A stretch of DNA of 13,175 bases from JANWKA01 sp035533815 (GCA_035533815.1 DATLTB010000109.1:1-13175); one strand, 5' to 3'; positions 1 through 6,605 are shown, counted from the first letter of the stretch. A program made the numbers and translations. The notes: generated by a model from the letters alone, not told the origin.

Positions 1-78
1 GCTACACTTGGGGTGTGTGTAAACTCGCCCGAAAAATCTGGTTTGTATAGCTGTGCTGTGCATAATCAAGGTTTAAAG

Positions 79-103
79 TTCAATCGCCAATTGGCACATT
101 GAA
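79..103. repeat. Imperfect palindrome containing GCCAATTGGC
   Basis: A 10-bp perfect palindrome, GCCAATTGGC (86-95), is flanked by outer arms TTCAAT (79-84) and ATTGAA (98-103), with a small asymmetric internal loop (one base against two). It could form a hairpin in RNA from either strand or be a protein site. It lies in the 130 bases before the first gene end. I see no gene in that stretch. Confidence 0.4.
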
Positions 104-105
104 CG

Positions 106-126
106 CCCTGCACTCTTGGTGCAGGG
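106..126 (-). terminator. Hairpin just past the NmrA-like gene, possible terminator
   Basis: The arms CCCTGCAC (106-113) and GTGCAGGG (119-126) pair perfectly over 8 bp around a 5-base loop. The hairpin starts four bases beyond the TAA stop (131-133) of the minus-strand NmrA-like gene, which fits a transcription end. Neither side has a good U-run, so intrinsic termination is uncertain. It may act together with the neighbouring palindrome at 79-103, or serve an unseen gene coming from the left. Confidence 0.45.
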
Positions 127-130
127 TAGT

Positions 131-1066
131 TTACAATTGTAATGGATTTAAACTGGGTGAATGGGATATCCGGGATTGTTTTTCATATGCGGTACGGAAC
201 TTTCCGGCAAAGAATTCAATACTGGTCGGTGTGGCATTTTCGGCTGTCCGGGGACTTTGGGTAAGAGCGCCTCCATTCAGCGCTTCATTCATTTCCACGA
301 TCAGGTCAGCCGCACTGCCACTGAAATGACCACTGTCCAGGAGGGACTGGCGGCCTTGTTCTGCAGTAAACTGCCGGTAATGGAGATGCATACCCAGGGC
401 AAAGCTGAGGGTCCGGGTGATATCGGCCATGCTCAGGTCCCGCTGTCCCAGCAGTTCCACCACCTGCTTTCCCCTGAAATCCAGCCTCAGCAATTGCTTT
501 GCCGCATAATTGCCGATATCTTCCACCGCGATCATGGGCATCAACCGGTAAGGAGAAAACTGGGTCCCGATTATTCCACCGGGTATCTGGGGGAGGATGG
601 CAAACAGGTTTTCCATGAAATAAGCCGGACGGAGGTGGAGGACGCTGATCTGGCTTAACCGGTTAAGCTCCATTTCATTGCGGTAGAGGTTGTGCAGGAT
701 GCCAGGCGCTTGGGCATCCTGGGCATGATGGGCACTCAAGTTGACCACCTGGGATACGGAGCTGCCTTGCAATGATGCAGCAATGGCTTTTCCGGTGCTG
801 AGCTGGGAATTTTCGTAGTCTTCGGACTTGTAATCCGGCGGGGTCAGCACAAAAGCGGCTTCTGCGCCGGCAAAAGCATCCCGGAGAAATTCCAGATCAT
901 TCAGGTCACCTATACAAGCAATTGCTCCCCGGGAGATGAAGGATTTTACCCGATCCGGATGCCGCGATACCACGCGGACTGTCTTACCCTTTTCCAGCAG
1001 GCGGTGAACAATGGTGCTCCCGACTTGACCTGAAGCCCCCAGCAGGGTATAAATTATCTCTGGCAT
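131..1066 (-). CDS. NmrA-like NAD(P)-binding protein (atypical SDR)
   Basis: This is a 311-residue cytosolic Rossmann protein of the NmrA/HSCARG-like branch of atypical short-chain dehydrogenases. The N-terminus carries the dinucleotide-binding glycine motif GASGQVG (residues 10-16) after a beta strand, then a strand ending VRVVSRHP, where an Arg is often used to read NADP(H). The typical substrate pocket follows (LRPAYFMEN, then MPMIAVEDIG near the middle). Family members are NAD(P)H sensors or quinone/nitro reductases; the substrate cannot be read here. Start: ATG at 1066 puts the glycine motif at the normal distance. ATG at 1075 and TTG at 1090 are alternatives. The gene lies 96 bases downstream of the Rrf2 regulator on the same strand, and a copy of that regulator's inverted repeat lies in the gap. 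In Bacillus, the Rrf2 protein YwnA and the NmrA-like YwnB are neighbours in the same way. Family call is firm, function is not. Confidence 0.88.
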   Translation of the reverse strand: MPEIIYTLLGASGQVGSTIVHRLLEKGKTVRVVSRHPDRVKSFISRGAIACIGDLNDLEFLRDAFAGAEAAFVLTPPDYKSEDYENSQLSTGKAIAASLQGSSVSQVVNLSAHHAQDAQAPGILHNLYRNEMELNRLSQISVLHLRPAYFMENLFAILPQIPGGIIGTQFSPYRLMPMIAVEDIGNYAAKQLLRLDFRGKQVVELLGQRDLSMADITRTLSFALGMHLHYRQFTAEQGRQSLLDSGHFSGSAADLIVEMNEALNGGALTQSPRTAENATPTSIEFFAGKFRTAYEKQSRISHSPSLNPLQL

Positions 1067-1117
1067 AAAAATCATTTTTTGGTGGGTCAAAGGGACCCAT
1101 TTTTAATCCGCCTGATC

Positions 1118-1149
1118 CAAACTAATCTGAAATATTAATTATTACAGTA
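1118..1149 (-). promoter_or_regulatory. Probable Rrf2 operator and weak promoter before the NmrA-like gene
   Basis: On the plus strand 1125-1149 reads ATCTGAAAT, seven A/T bases, ATTACAGTA. The right arm is identical to the arm of the perfect repeat at the regulator's own start (1573-1597), the left arm matches 6 of 9 positions, and spacing and spacer composition are the same. Directly downstream on the minus strand is TTAGTTTG (1118-1125), a 7-of-8 match to the Bacteroidota -7 element; no good -33 element was found. This suggests that the Rrf2 protein also controls the NmrA-like gene. Confidence 0.6.
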
Positions 1150-1162
1150 ATGAATAAAAAAA

Positions 1163-1573
1163 TTACTGGAACTGGCTATAAAATTCAGCCAGGTTCATTC
1201 CACTCAGTTTTTCCAGCAGGGTTTCCTCCACCTCATCATACATCTGCTGCAGGTGATTGAACATTTTACAGCCTACCGGGCAATGCGCATTCGGATTGTT
1301 CCTGGGCCAGCCCAGCAAGGACTCCTTTTTAACAGACTGGTATACCTCGGCCAAGAGGATTTGGGAAGCAGGTCGGGCCAGCTGGCTTCCCCCTTTCCTG
1401 CCTTCCTTGCTTAGGATCAGCCCGGCTTTTTTCAGATTGCTCATTTCCTTTCTCACCAGGACCGGATTGATGTTCACACTGCCTGCGATATCATCCGAAG
1501 ACAGGTACTTCCCTTCCGATCTGGCCAGCAGGGTCAGGATATGCAGGGAAATGGCAAATCTGCCGTCGGTCAT
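1163..1573 (-). CDS. Rrf2 family transcriptional regulator (YwnA-like)
   Basis: A 136-residue winged-helix repressor of the Rrf2 family. The start MTDGRFAISLHILTLLA is the usual helix 1, followed by the DNA-binding segment (SSDDIAGSVNINPVLVRKEMSNLKKAGLI) and the wing with the family signature GRKGGSQLARP. The C-terminal part keeps CPVGC (two Cys) before a long dimerisation helix. Rrf2 proteins with a [2Fe-2S] cluster usually have three Cys; with two, this resembles the YwnA-like group, where Cys may sense thiol or electrophile stress directly. Start: TTG at 1600 would put the promoter and operator inside the gene, so ATG at 1573 is preferred. It lies upstream of the NmrA-like gene on the same strand and faces away from the reductase at 1705. 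Autoregulation is likely from the perfect repeat at its start. Confidence 0.9.
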   Translation of the reverse strand: MTDGRFAISLHILTLLARSEGKYLSSDDIAGSVNINPVLVRKEMSNLKKAGLILSKEGRKGGSQLARPASQILLAEVYQSVKKESLLGWPRNNPNAHCPVGCKMFNHLQQMYDEVEETLLEKLSGMNLAEFYSQFQ

Positions 1574-1597
1574 ACTGTAATTATTAATATTACAGTA
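1573..1597 (-). promoter_or_regulatory. Perfect inverted repeat at the Rrf2 gene start, probable autoregulatory operator
   Basis: TACTGTAAT (1573-1581), seven A/T bases, ATTACAGTA (1589-1597): two perfect 9-bp arms, 25 bp in all, the size of Rrf2 family operators. It fills the space between the -7 promoter element and the ATG, overlapping the A of the start codon, so a bound dimer would cover the transcription start. The near copy at 1125-1149 supports its being a real site. Confidence 0.75.
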
Positions 1598-1630
1598 CAA
1601 AGTTAACCAGTCCTTAGGGCCCCTCCAAAA
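1598..1630 (-). promoter_or_regulatory. Bacteroidota-type promoter of the Rrf2 gene
   Basis: Read on the minus strand: TTTTG (1626-1630), a 20-base spacer, then TAACTTTG (1598-1605), an exact TAnnTTTG -7 element. The operator begins on the next base downstream, which is the classic layout of a repressed, self-controlled promoter. Confidence 0.65.
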
Positions 1631-1670
1631 TTTTTTTCTGCATTGCCTGCACCTCAGAATCCCCTACTTG

Positions 1671-1704
1671 GAATTGTCGTATATTACCAGGACAATTCTT
1701 GTCC
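1671..1704 (+). repeat. Two overlapping, mutually exclusive inverted repeats before the reductase gene
   Basis: GAATTGTC (1671-1678) and GACAATTC (1691-1698) are perfect 8-bp arms 12 bases apart. GGACAA (1690-1695) and TTGTCC (1699-1704) are perfect 6-bp arms around TTC, ending on the base before the ATG at 1705. The middle segment can pair with either side but not both, so the leader could switch between two hairpins, or the three alternating TTGTC/GACAA units could be a protein-binding site. No promoter matching the -33/-7 pattern was clear here. Confidence 0.5.
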
Positions 1705-2373
1705 ATGGAGGAGCATGTGGTGAAAATCCTGAAGGTTGAACCGGTAACCCATAATGTCCGGAGGTTCACTGTGGAAAAACCCGCCGGATATCATTTTATT
1801 CCCGGACAGGCGACTGAACTTTCCATCAATAAACCGCTCTGGACAGACCAGAAACGGCCCTTCACGTTCACCAGCCTGAACAGCTGGCCAGATCTGGAAT
1901 TCACCATTAAGATTTACAATGACCATGATGGAGTGACCCGGAAGCTGGGTACCCTGAAAACCGGAGATGAACTTATCCTCAGGGATCCCTGGGGAGCCAT
2001 TCAATATCAGGGAGAAGGTGTGTTCATTGCCGGAGGGGCAGGGGTGACTCCTTTCATAGCCATTTTCCGGCAGCTTCACCAGGAGCACCGATTGGGAGGA
2101 AACCGGCTCCTGTTTGCCAATAAGACCTCCCGGGACATCATCCTTAAGGAAGAATTTCTTCAAATGCTCGGGGACCGGTTCATCAATATACTCAGTGAGG
2201 AAGAGACCAGGGAATTCGAACAGGGCAAAATCAATGGGGAATGGCTGAAAAGCAGGATCCCGGACCTGCATTCCCGTTTTTATATCTGCGGTCCTGATCA
2301 GATGGTCAAGGACATCCAGGATTGCCTCAGGAAACTGGGAGTTTCAGGAGAAGCCATCACGGTGGAGCTCTGA
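1705..2373 (+). CDS. FAD-binding oxidoreductase of the ferredoxin-NADP+ reductase family
   Basis: A 222-residue stand-alone reductase module with an FAD-binding beta-barrel followed by an NAD(P)H domain. RPFTFTS (near residue 50) is the FAD-binding RxY(T)S motif, GGAGVTPF (near 110) is the nicotinamide/pyrophosphate-binding glycine turn, and YICGPDQMV near the C-terminus is the CGP motif that places the hydride-transfer Cys. There is no [2Fe-2S] domain and no haem domain, so it probably passes electrons between NAD(P)H and a separate flavodoxin, ferredoxin or other carrier; the partner is not visible. Start: ATG at 1705; TTG at 1699 lies inside a hairpin arm and is less likely. It is transcribed away from the Rrf2 gene and could share redox control with it, but no copy of the Rrf2 repeat lies between 1631 and 1705. 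Confidence 0.9.
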   Translation: MEEHVVKILKVEPVTHNVRRFTVEKPAGYHFIPGQATELSINKPLWTDQKRPFTFTSLNSWPDLEFTIKIYNDHDGVTRKLGTLKTGDELILRDPWGAIQYQGEGVFIAGGAGVTPFIAIFRQLHQEHRLGGNRLLFANKTSRDIILKEEFLQMLGDRFINILSEEETREFEQGKINGEWLKSRIPDLHSRFYICGPDQMVKDIQDCLRKLGVSGEAITVEL

Positions 2374-2448
2374 GATCCGCAGTAACCATGGTTGACCGCT
2401 GTATTGCCGCTGTTCACCGAGTTGTTTGGGCAGGGGGCCCGGATTCAC

Positions 2449-2479
2449 TTGCCATCGCTTATACTTCCTGCTATTTTTG
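2449..2479 (+). promoter_or_regulatory. Promoter of the LiaF-like/LytS-LytTR operon
   Basis: TTG (2449-2451), a 20-base spacer, then TATTTTTG (2472-2479), an exact TAnnTTTG -7 element. The expected transcript starts about 10 bases before the ATG at 2497. This excludes the in-frame TTG at 2392 as the gene start. The 123-base gap after the reductase gene also holds a 10-bp palindrome, AACCATGGTT (2384-2393), of unknown meaning. Confidence 0.6.
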
Positions 2480-2496
2480 ATTTAAACTTTAATACC

Positions 2497-3249
2497 ATGG
2501 AACCCAATTCATACCGGATAGGAAGGCGCGGCATCTGGCCTGGTGTATTGGTGCTGCTCATCGGGCTCGGAATCCTGGCGGAAAGGATGGCAGTCAATAT
2601 GGGCTATATTTTTCCATTTTGGTTTTTTCACTGGCCCATGTTGCTGATTGTTATCGGTTTTTTAATGGGTATCGCCAGCAGGTTCAGGAACCTGAGCTGG
2701 GCCGTGATGGTCCTGATCGGGGGCGTTTTCCTGGCCCCGGAGATCCTGCCCGGCATGCATATTAGTCATTATATCTGGCCCGTTGCCATCATCCTTATCG
2801 GCCTGCTGATGATATCCGGGCACAGGAGGGAACGTCATTACTGGTGGAACTGGAAATACCATCAGGGATATGTGCCTGCTGATCAGCCGCAGCGCCCTGA
2901 TGGAGCAACTACTGAGGATTTTATTGATTCTACCTCCATATTCGGCGGTATCCGCAAAAGCGTATTCTCCAAAAACTTCACCGGAGGGGATATGACTAAT
3001 ATCTTTGGCGAATCCAGGATTGATTTGAGCCAGGCGGACATTCAGGGCATTGCAGTGCTTGACCTGACCCAGGTCTGCGGACAGACGATCCTCAAATTAC
3101 CTTCGCTCTGGGAGGTCAGGTCGGAAGTGGTGGCTTTATTCGGGGGGATAGAAGATCGCAGGAATCCACAATCCATACAAATAAATCCCGGAAAGGTGCT
3201 GATCCTGAAGGGGACAACGGTTTGCGGAACCATCATATTTTCAAGTTAA
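2497..3249 (+). CDS. LiaF-like membrane protein, first paralog
   Basis: A 250-residue inner-membrane protein with four predicted N-terminal membrane helices (about residues 11-29, 42-60, 66-82 and 92-110), a basic linker (GHRRERHYWW), and a C-terminal domain of short beta repeats like the LiaF/YvqF 'cell-wall-active antibiotic response' domain. Landmarks are DSTSIFGG, the segment around RIDLSQADIQG, and ALFGGIED. LiaF proteins in Firmicutes restrain a cell-envelope stress kinase; the same role here is inference from family and from the kinase gene downstream. Compared with the next gene it has lost two FGG turns: IFGG and VFGG of the paralog are VCGQ (C194) and VCGT (C243) here. Start: ATG at 2497, the first after the promoter. 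The next gene follows after 4 bases. Confidence 0.85.
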   Translation: MEPNSYRIGRRGIWPGVLVLLIGLGILAERMAVNMGYIFPFWFFHWPMLLIVIGFLMGIASRFRNLSWAVMVLIGGVFLAPEILPGMHISHYIWPVAIILIGLLMISGHRRERHYWWNWKYHQGYVPADQPQRPDGATTEDFIDSTSIFGGIRKSVFSKNFTGGDMTNIFGESRIDLSQADIQGIAVLDLTQVCGQTILKLPSLWEVRSEVVALFGGIEDRRNPQSIQINPGKVLILKGTTVCGTIIFSS

Positions 3250-3253
3250 ACCC

Positions 3254-4042
3254 ATGCAAAACAATCCTGGGGGAATGGGCAGACGGAACAGGACCTGGAA
3301 GGGATTGCTGGTCGTGCTGGTAGGGGTTTGCCTGCTGGCTAACCAGGCTCTGCGGACCATGGGGGTGATCATTCCATCCTGGGTATTCACCTGGCCGGTA
3401 CTGTTGATGGTCATCGGGTTTTTTGTGGGCATGGCAAGCGGGTTCCGCAATCTAAGCTGGGCTGTGCTCATCCTGATCGGAGGCATGTTCCTGTTGGACA
3501 GTTTTGTGCCGGAACTGCACCTGAAGGAATTCATCTGGCCTGTCTGCCTGATCGGAGTGGGACTGATCATGGTCCTGGGAGCCTCTTTCCGAAAACCCCG
3601 CAATTGGGGACAGCACCTGGGGATGAAGCAGGACTGGAGGACCTGGAAACAGGAAATAAAGCAAAAATACGACGCTCCCCAATCCGGACAATACAAGGAA
3701 GGGGAAGAATTCCTGGATTCCACCTCCATCTTCGGCGGGGTGCTCAAAAAAGTGTATTCCAAGAAATTCCAGGGAGGGCAGATCACTAATTTCATGGGCG
3801 GCACCGAGATCGATCTTAGTCAGGCAGATATCGAGGGTCAGGTCATCATAGAAGTGACGCAGATATTCGGCGGAACGAAGATCATCCTTCCACCCCATTG
3901 GTCGGTCAAATCGGAAATCATTGTCCTTTTCGGCGGAATAGAGGATAAGCAGGTCCATCAGGGCAGCATTCCCGAACCGGGAAAATTGCTGGTGTTGCAG
4001 GGAACCACCGTGTTCGGCGGTATTGAACTGAGAAGCTTCTGA
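3254..4042 (+). CDS. LiaF-like membrane protein, second paralog
   Basis: A 262-residue paralog of the upstream protein with the same plan: four membrane helices in the first 110 residues and a C-terminal repeat domain. Shared stretches such as FRNLSWAV, DSTSIFGG, DLSQADI and LFGGIED show a tandem duplication. All turns of the repeat domain are intact here (IFGG, MGGTE, IFGGTK, LFGGIE, VFGGIE), so this copy looks like the canonical form. The linker between membrane and repeat parts is longer and rich in charged and Gln residues. It probably sits in the same membrane complex as its paralog and modulates the kinase encoded two genes downstream (inference). It has four bases to the previous gene and 24 to the next, inside one operon. 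Confidence 0.87.
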   Translation: MQNNPGGMGRRNRTWKGLLVVLVGVCLLANQALRTMGVIIPSWVFTWPVLLMVIGFFVGMASGFRNLSWAVLILIGGMFLLDSFVPELHLKEFIWPVCLIGVGLIMVLGASFRKPRNWGQHLGMKQDWRTWKQEIKQKYDAPQSGQYKEGEEFLDSTSIFGGVLKKVYSKKFQGGQITNFMGGTEIDLSQADIEGQVIIEVTQIFGGTKIILPPHWSVKSEIIVLFGGIEDKQVHQGSIPEPGKLLVLQGTTVFGGIELRSF

Positions 4043-4066
4043 CCGGAACAGGTAATACTTATTTCC

Positions 4067-4420
4067 ATGTGCTGGTATATCGCCAAAATTGTTTTTCAGG
4101 TCATTTGCGGGGAAGGGAATCATGCGCCCCAGTTCGAGGAGCAGATCAGGTTGATCCGGTCTGGCTCGGTCCAGGAAGCCATCCGTAAAGCGATGGAGAC
4201 AGGGTTCCGCGAGCAATATGTGTTCCGCAACAACCAACTGGATCTGGTGCAATGGAAATTCATCAATGTGCCCGAGCTCCAAAAGCTGGATGAGGAGATG
4301 GACGGAATGGAGCTTTACTCGCATCAGGAGGAACCGGGAAATGCCTTTGCTTATATTGCCAGGGTTCACCATCAGGCCGCTTCGATGGGGAGCCGGCACA
4401 TATTTGAACTTTCCATTTAA
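4067..4420 (+). CDS. DUF4288 domain protein
   Basis: A 117-residue soluble protein that fits the DUF4288 family: N-terminal WYIAKIVFQV strand, HAPQFEEQIRLI, and a second half with VQWKFINVPEL and the DGMELYS motif. The length matches a single-domain family member. No signal peptide, membrane helix or catalytic motif is visible and the family has no established function. Its place between the LiaF-like proteins and the kinase, in the same transcript, suggests a link to envelope signalling, but it may only be a passenger. It ends 9 bases before the kinase start. Confidence 0.8.
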   Translation: MCWYIAKIVFQVICGEGNHAPQFEEQIRLIRSGSVQEAIRKAMETGFREQYVFRNNQLDLVQWKFINVPELQKLDEEMDGMELYSHQEEPGNAFAYIARVHHQAASMGSRHIFELSI

Positions 4421-4429
4421 ACCTCTCCC

Positions 4430-5488
4430 TTGGCCTTTCATCGTGGCATAATCAGGCAGTTTATCTGGCATTCCCTGGTGTTCTGGCTGGCCTGGTGCAT
4501 CATCCAGACCGGGTTGCTGATTTACTATGGGCTGCTCTGGCCTTACGCCCTTGCAGATGCGATCCCGTCCACGACCCTGCTGGGTTTCGCCTGTATGCTG
4601 GCTGCCAATAACCTGTCTTTCTATCATCCCATCCGAAATAAATATGTGTTCTGGCTGGTCCTGAGCGGGGCCCTGACCCTGTTCTGGATCCTGATCGTCC
4701 ATGGCTTGCTGGAATATGTGTACCGCAGTAATCCCCATGGGCTCAGTCTGCTGAAGTTGTCCCTGCCGATCCGTTTTTTCTTTGGGTTCATCATGATCGG
4801 GGGGACTGCCGCTATGAGCCTGCTTTGGTACAGCATTGAAGAGCAGGATGACCTGAACCTCCGGGAACAGGCTTCCGAGAAACTGGCCAGGGAAGCAGAA
4901 CTCTTTAAGCTTCGCCAGCAGCTGAACCCCCATTTTTTATTCAACAGCCTGAATTCCATCAGCTCCCTGATCCTGACAAGGTCCGCAGAAGCCAGGGATA
5001 TGATCCATAAGCTGTCTGATTTCCTGCGGGGAACCCTGAAGAAGGAAGACCAGCAGCTGGTCGACTTGTCGGAAGAACTGCAATACCTCCAGCTTTATCT
5101 GGATATCGAAAAAGTGCGGTTCGGGCAAAGGCTCCATGCAGCAATCAGCTGCAGCGCGGAAGCTGCAGCCAGGAAGCTTCCTCCCATGCTCCTTCAGCCT
5201 GTGGCCGAAAATGCCATCAAATTCGGACTGTATGACAGGACCGGCGAGGTGAACATCCGGATATCGGCCTCCATCTTAGGAGATTACCTGGAGATTCGGG
5301 TGGAAAACCCTTTCGATCCGGCAACAGCCGGAGCAAACCGGGGAACGGGATTCGGCCTCAGCGCGGTGCGGAGACGACTCTATTTACTATATGCCCGTCA
5401 GGACCTGCTGGAGACGACCATTAAAGACGAGCTATTCATTACCCGGATAAAAATACCCAGGATATATGATCAAGGCAATCATCATTGA
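4430..5488 (+). CDS. LytS-type sensor histidine kinase with a TTG start
   Basis: A 352-residue membrane kinase of the LytS/His_kinase family. About four membrane helices lie within residues 10-132, with no large outer domain, so it probably senses the membrane or a membrane partner such as the LiaF-like proteins. A coiled-coil-like linker leads to the phospho-acceptor motif LNPHFLFNSLNSI (His at residue 168) and an ATPase domain with the N box ENAIKFGL and a G box around GTGFGLSAVRRR. Start: the frame is closed by the TAA of the preceding gene (4418-4420), and between that stop and the first membrane helix only TTG at 4430 can start; the next in-frame ATG lies in the second helix. It overlaps the response regulator by 23 bases, so the two are translationally coupled. 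Confidence 0.9.
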   Translation: MAFHRGIIRQFIWHSLVFWLAWCIIQTGLLIYYGLLWPYALADAIPSTTLLGFACMLAANNLSFYHPIRNKYVFWLVLSGALTLFWILIVHGLLEYVYRSNPHGLSLLKLSLPIRFFFGFIMIGGTAAMSLLWYSIEEQDDLNLREQASEKLAREAELFKLRQQLNPHFLFNSLNSISSLILTRSAEARDMIHKLSDFLRGTLKKEDQQLVDLSEELQYLQLYLDIEKVRFGQRLHAAISCSAEAAARKLPPMLLQPVAENAIKFGLYDRTGEVNIRISASILGDYLEIRVENPFDPATAGANRGTGFGLSAVRRRLYLLYARQDLLETTIKDELFITRIKIPRIYDQGNHH

Positions 5489-6206
5489 CGACGAAGCCCT
5501 GGCCAGGGATGTAGTCAAAGCTTATCTTTCCGGCTATCCCCAGATCACCCTGGTGGCCGAATGCCAGGATGGATTCGAAGGGCTGAAAGCCATCCAGGAA
5601 CATCAGCCGGACCTGATCTTCCTGGATATCCAGATGCCCAGGATCAGCGGCTTTGAGTTGCTGGAATTACTGGAAAACCCTCCGGGGGTGATCTTCACTA
5701 CGGCATTTGAGGAGTTTGCGATCAGGGCTTTTGAGGCCAGTGCAGTGGATTATCTGCTGAAGCCCTTTAGCCGGGAACGTTTTGACCGGGCTATGCAGAA
5801 ATGGACGGATCTGCCTGGGGCCGAAGGTACTGCCTCGGTAAAAAAGCTGCTGGAATACCCCGATGCCCATGGCCAGCCAGTGAACCGGGTAGTGGTAAAA
5901 ACTGCAGGCCGGATCAGGATCATCCCGGTGACCGATATCCACTATATGGAAGCCGCAGATGATTATGTCAAGATCTTCACCCCCGATGGTCATTTTCTCA
6001 AAAACAGGACCATGCAGCAGTTTGAACAATCCCTGGATCCTGCCCAGTTCGTCCGGGTGCACCGTTCCTATATCGTCAATATCAGCCAGGTCACCCGCAT
6101 TGACCCCTATGAAAAGGAAAATCACCTGGCCATCCTCAGGGATGGAGCCAGGGTACCAGTAAGCAAATCGGGGTATGGCAGACTGAAGGAAGTACTGGGG
6201 CTTTAA
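5466..6206 (+). CDS. LytTR family response regulator
   Basis: A 246-residue DNA-binding response regulator. The receiver domain (1 to about 120) has acidic residues D8-D9, the phospho-acceptor D54 in FLDIQMP, the FTTAFE switch Thr region and the Lys of LLKPF. A LytTR DNA-binding domain follows (about 142-245) with YMEAADDYVKI, FVRVHRSYIVN and the C-terminal VPVSKSGYGRL. It is the partner of the kinase whose last 23 bases it overlaps. LytTR proteins bind direct repeats; I could not identify such repeats with confidence upstream of 2497. It ends 6 bases from the oppositely directed thioesterase gene, with no evident terminator. Confidence 0.93.
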   Translation: MIKAIIIDDEALARDVVKAYLSGYPQITLVAECQDGFEGLKAIQEHQPDLIFLDIQMPRISGFELLELLENPPGVIFTTAFEEFAIRAFEASAVDYLLKPFSRERFDRAMQKWTDLPGAEGTASVKKLLEYPDAHGQPVNRVVVKTAGRIRIIPVTDIHYMEAADDYVKIFTPDGHFLKNRTMQQFEQSLDPAQFVRVHRSYIVNISQVTRIDPYEKENHLAILRDGARVPVSKSGYGRLKEVLGL

Positions 6207-6212
6207 AAGGAT

Positions 6213-6605
6213 TCAGGCAATGCCGGCAAGGATTTTCTCCAGGCGTTCTTTTTTCAGGATCTTCTGTACCTGAATGCCCCGGGCTATGATCCGTTCTCCC
6301 ACCCGGGCATTAAAATCGCAAATGATCTCCTGACCATGGATGCTCTTCACTGTGGCGGTGAATTCCACTTCCGTACCTTCCAGCGCAGGAGAGATATGGT
6401 CAATGCTGATAAAGGTGCCCATGGCTTCCTCACCGGGTCCGACCATCTCCAGGACAAACAGCCTGCATACCCATTCCGCATCCCTGGCCAGCGCGAAAGT
6501 AGCATATACCCGGTGGATATTTCCGCTGTCAAAGGTGGCCAGGTCAGCATCCCGGACCATCCGGCTAAAAGTCTTGGTATCTCCGGAACGAAAAACGGTT
6601 TTCAT
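6213..6605 (-). CDS. FlK-like hotdog-fold thioesterase
   Basis: A 130-residue hotdog protein related to the fluoroacetyl-CoA thioesterase FlK. The FlK catalytic triad is known as Thr42, Glu50 and His76; here Thr36, Glu44 and His70 have exactly the same spacing (8 and 34 residues), and Gly63 matches FlK Gly69. Landmarks are YATFALARDAEW, GTFISIDHISPALEGTEV and ERIIARGIQVQKI. The substrate is an acyl-CoA of unknown type; nothing points to fluoroacetate itself. It is the last gene of the minus-strand operon, 28 bases after the metal transporter, so it may be co-expressed under manganese control. Related single-domain thioesterases are common in Bacteroidota, so the link to metal may be chance. 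Confidence 0.82.
   Translation of the reverse strand: MKTVFRSGDTKTFSRMVRDADLATFDSGNIHRVYATFALARDAEWVCRLFVLEMVGPGEEAMGTFISIDHISPALEGTEVEFTATVKSIHGQEIICDFNARVGERIIARGIQVQKILKKERLEKILAGIA

Noticed and set aside
161..658. Plus-strand open frame opposite the NmrA-like gene
   Set aside because: It is antisense to a clear Rossmann-fold gene and has no family features.
1145..1168. CAGTAAT-N10-ATTACTG inverted repeat at the end of the Rrf2 gene
   Set aside because: Only 7-bp A/T-rich arms, partly within the operator-like site and the stop codon; it may be a weak hairpin, but I could not separate it from chance.
2392..2496. N-terminal extension of the first LiaF-like protein from TTG 2392
   Set aside because: The promoter at 2449-2479 lies inside it, and the paralog begins at the point matching ATG 2497.
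3452..4933. A 493-codon open frame on the minus strand
   Set aside because: It lies opposite three well-supported genes (LiaF-like, DUF4288, kinase), has no recognisable domain, and its Gln/Pro/His-rich composition is what the antisense of such genes gives.
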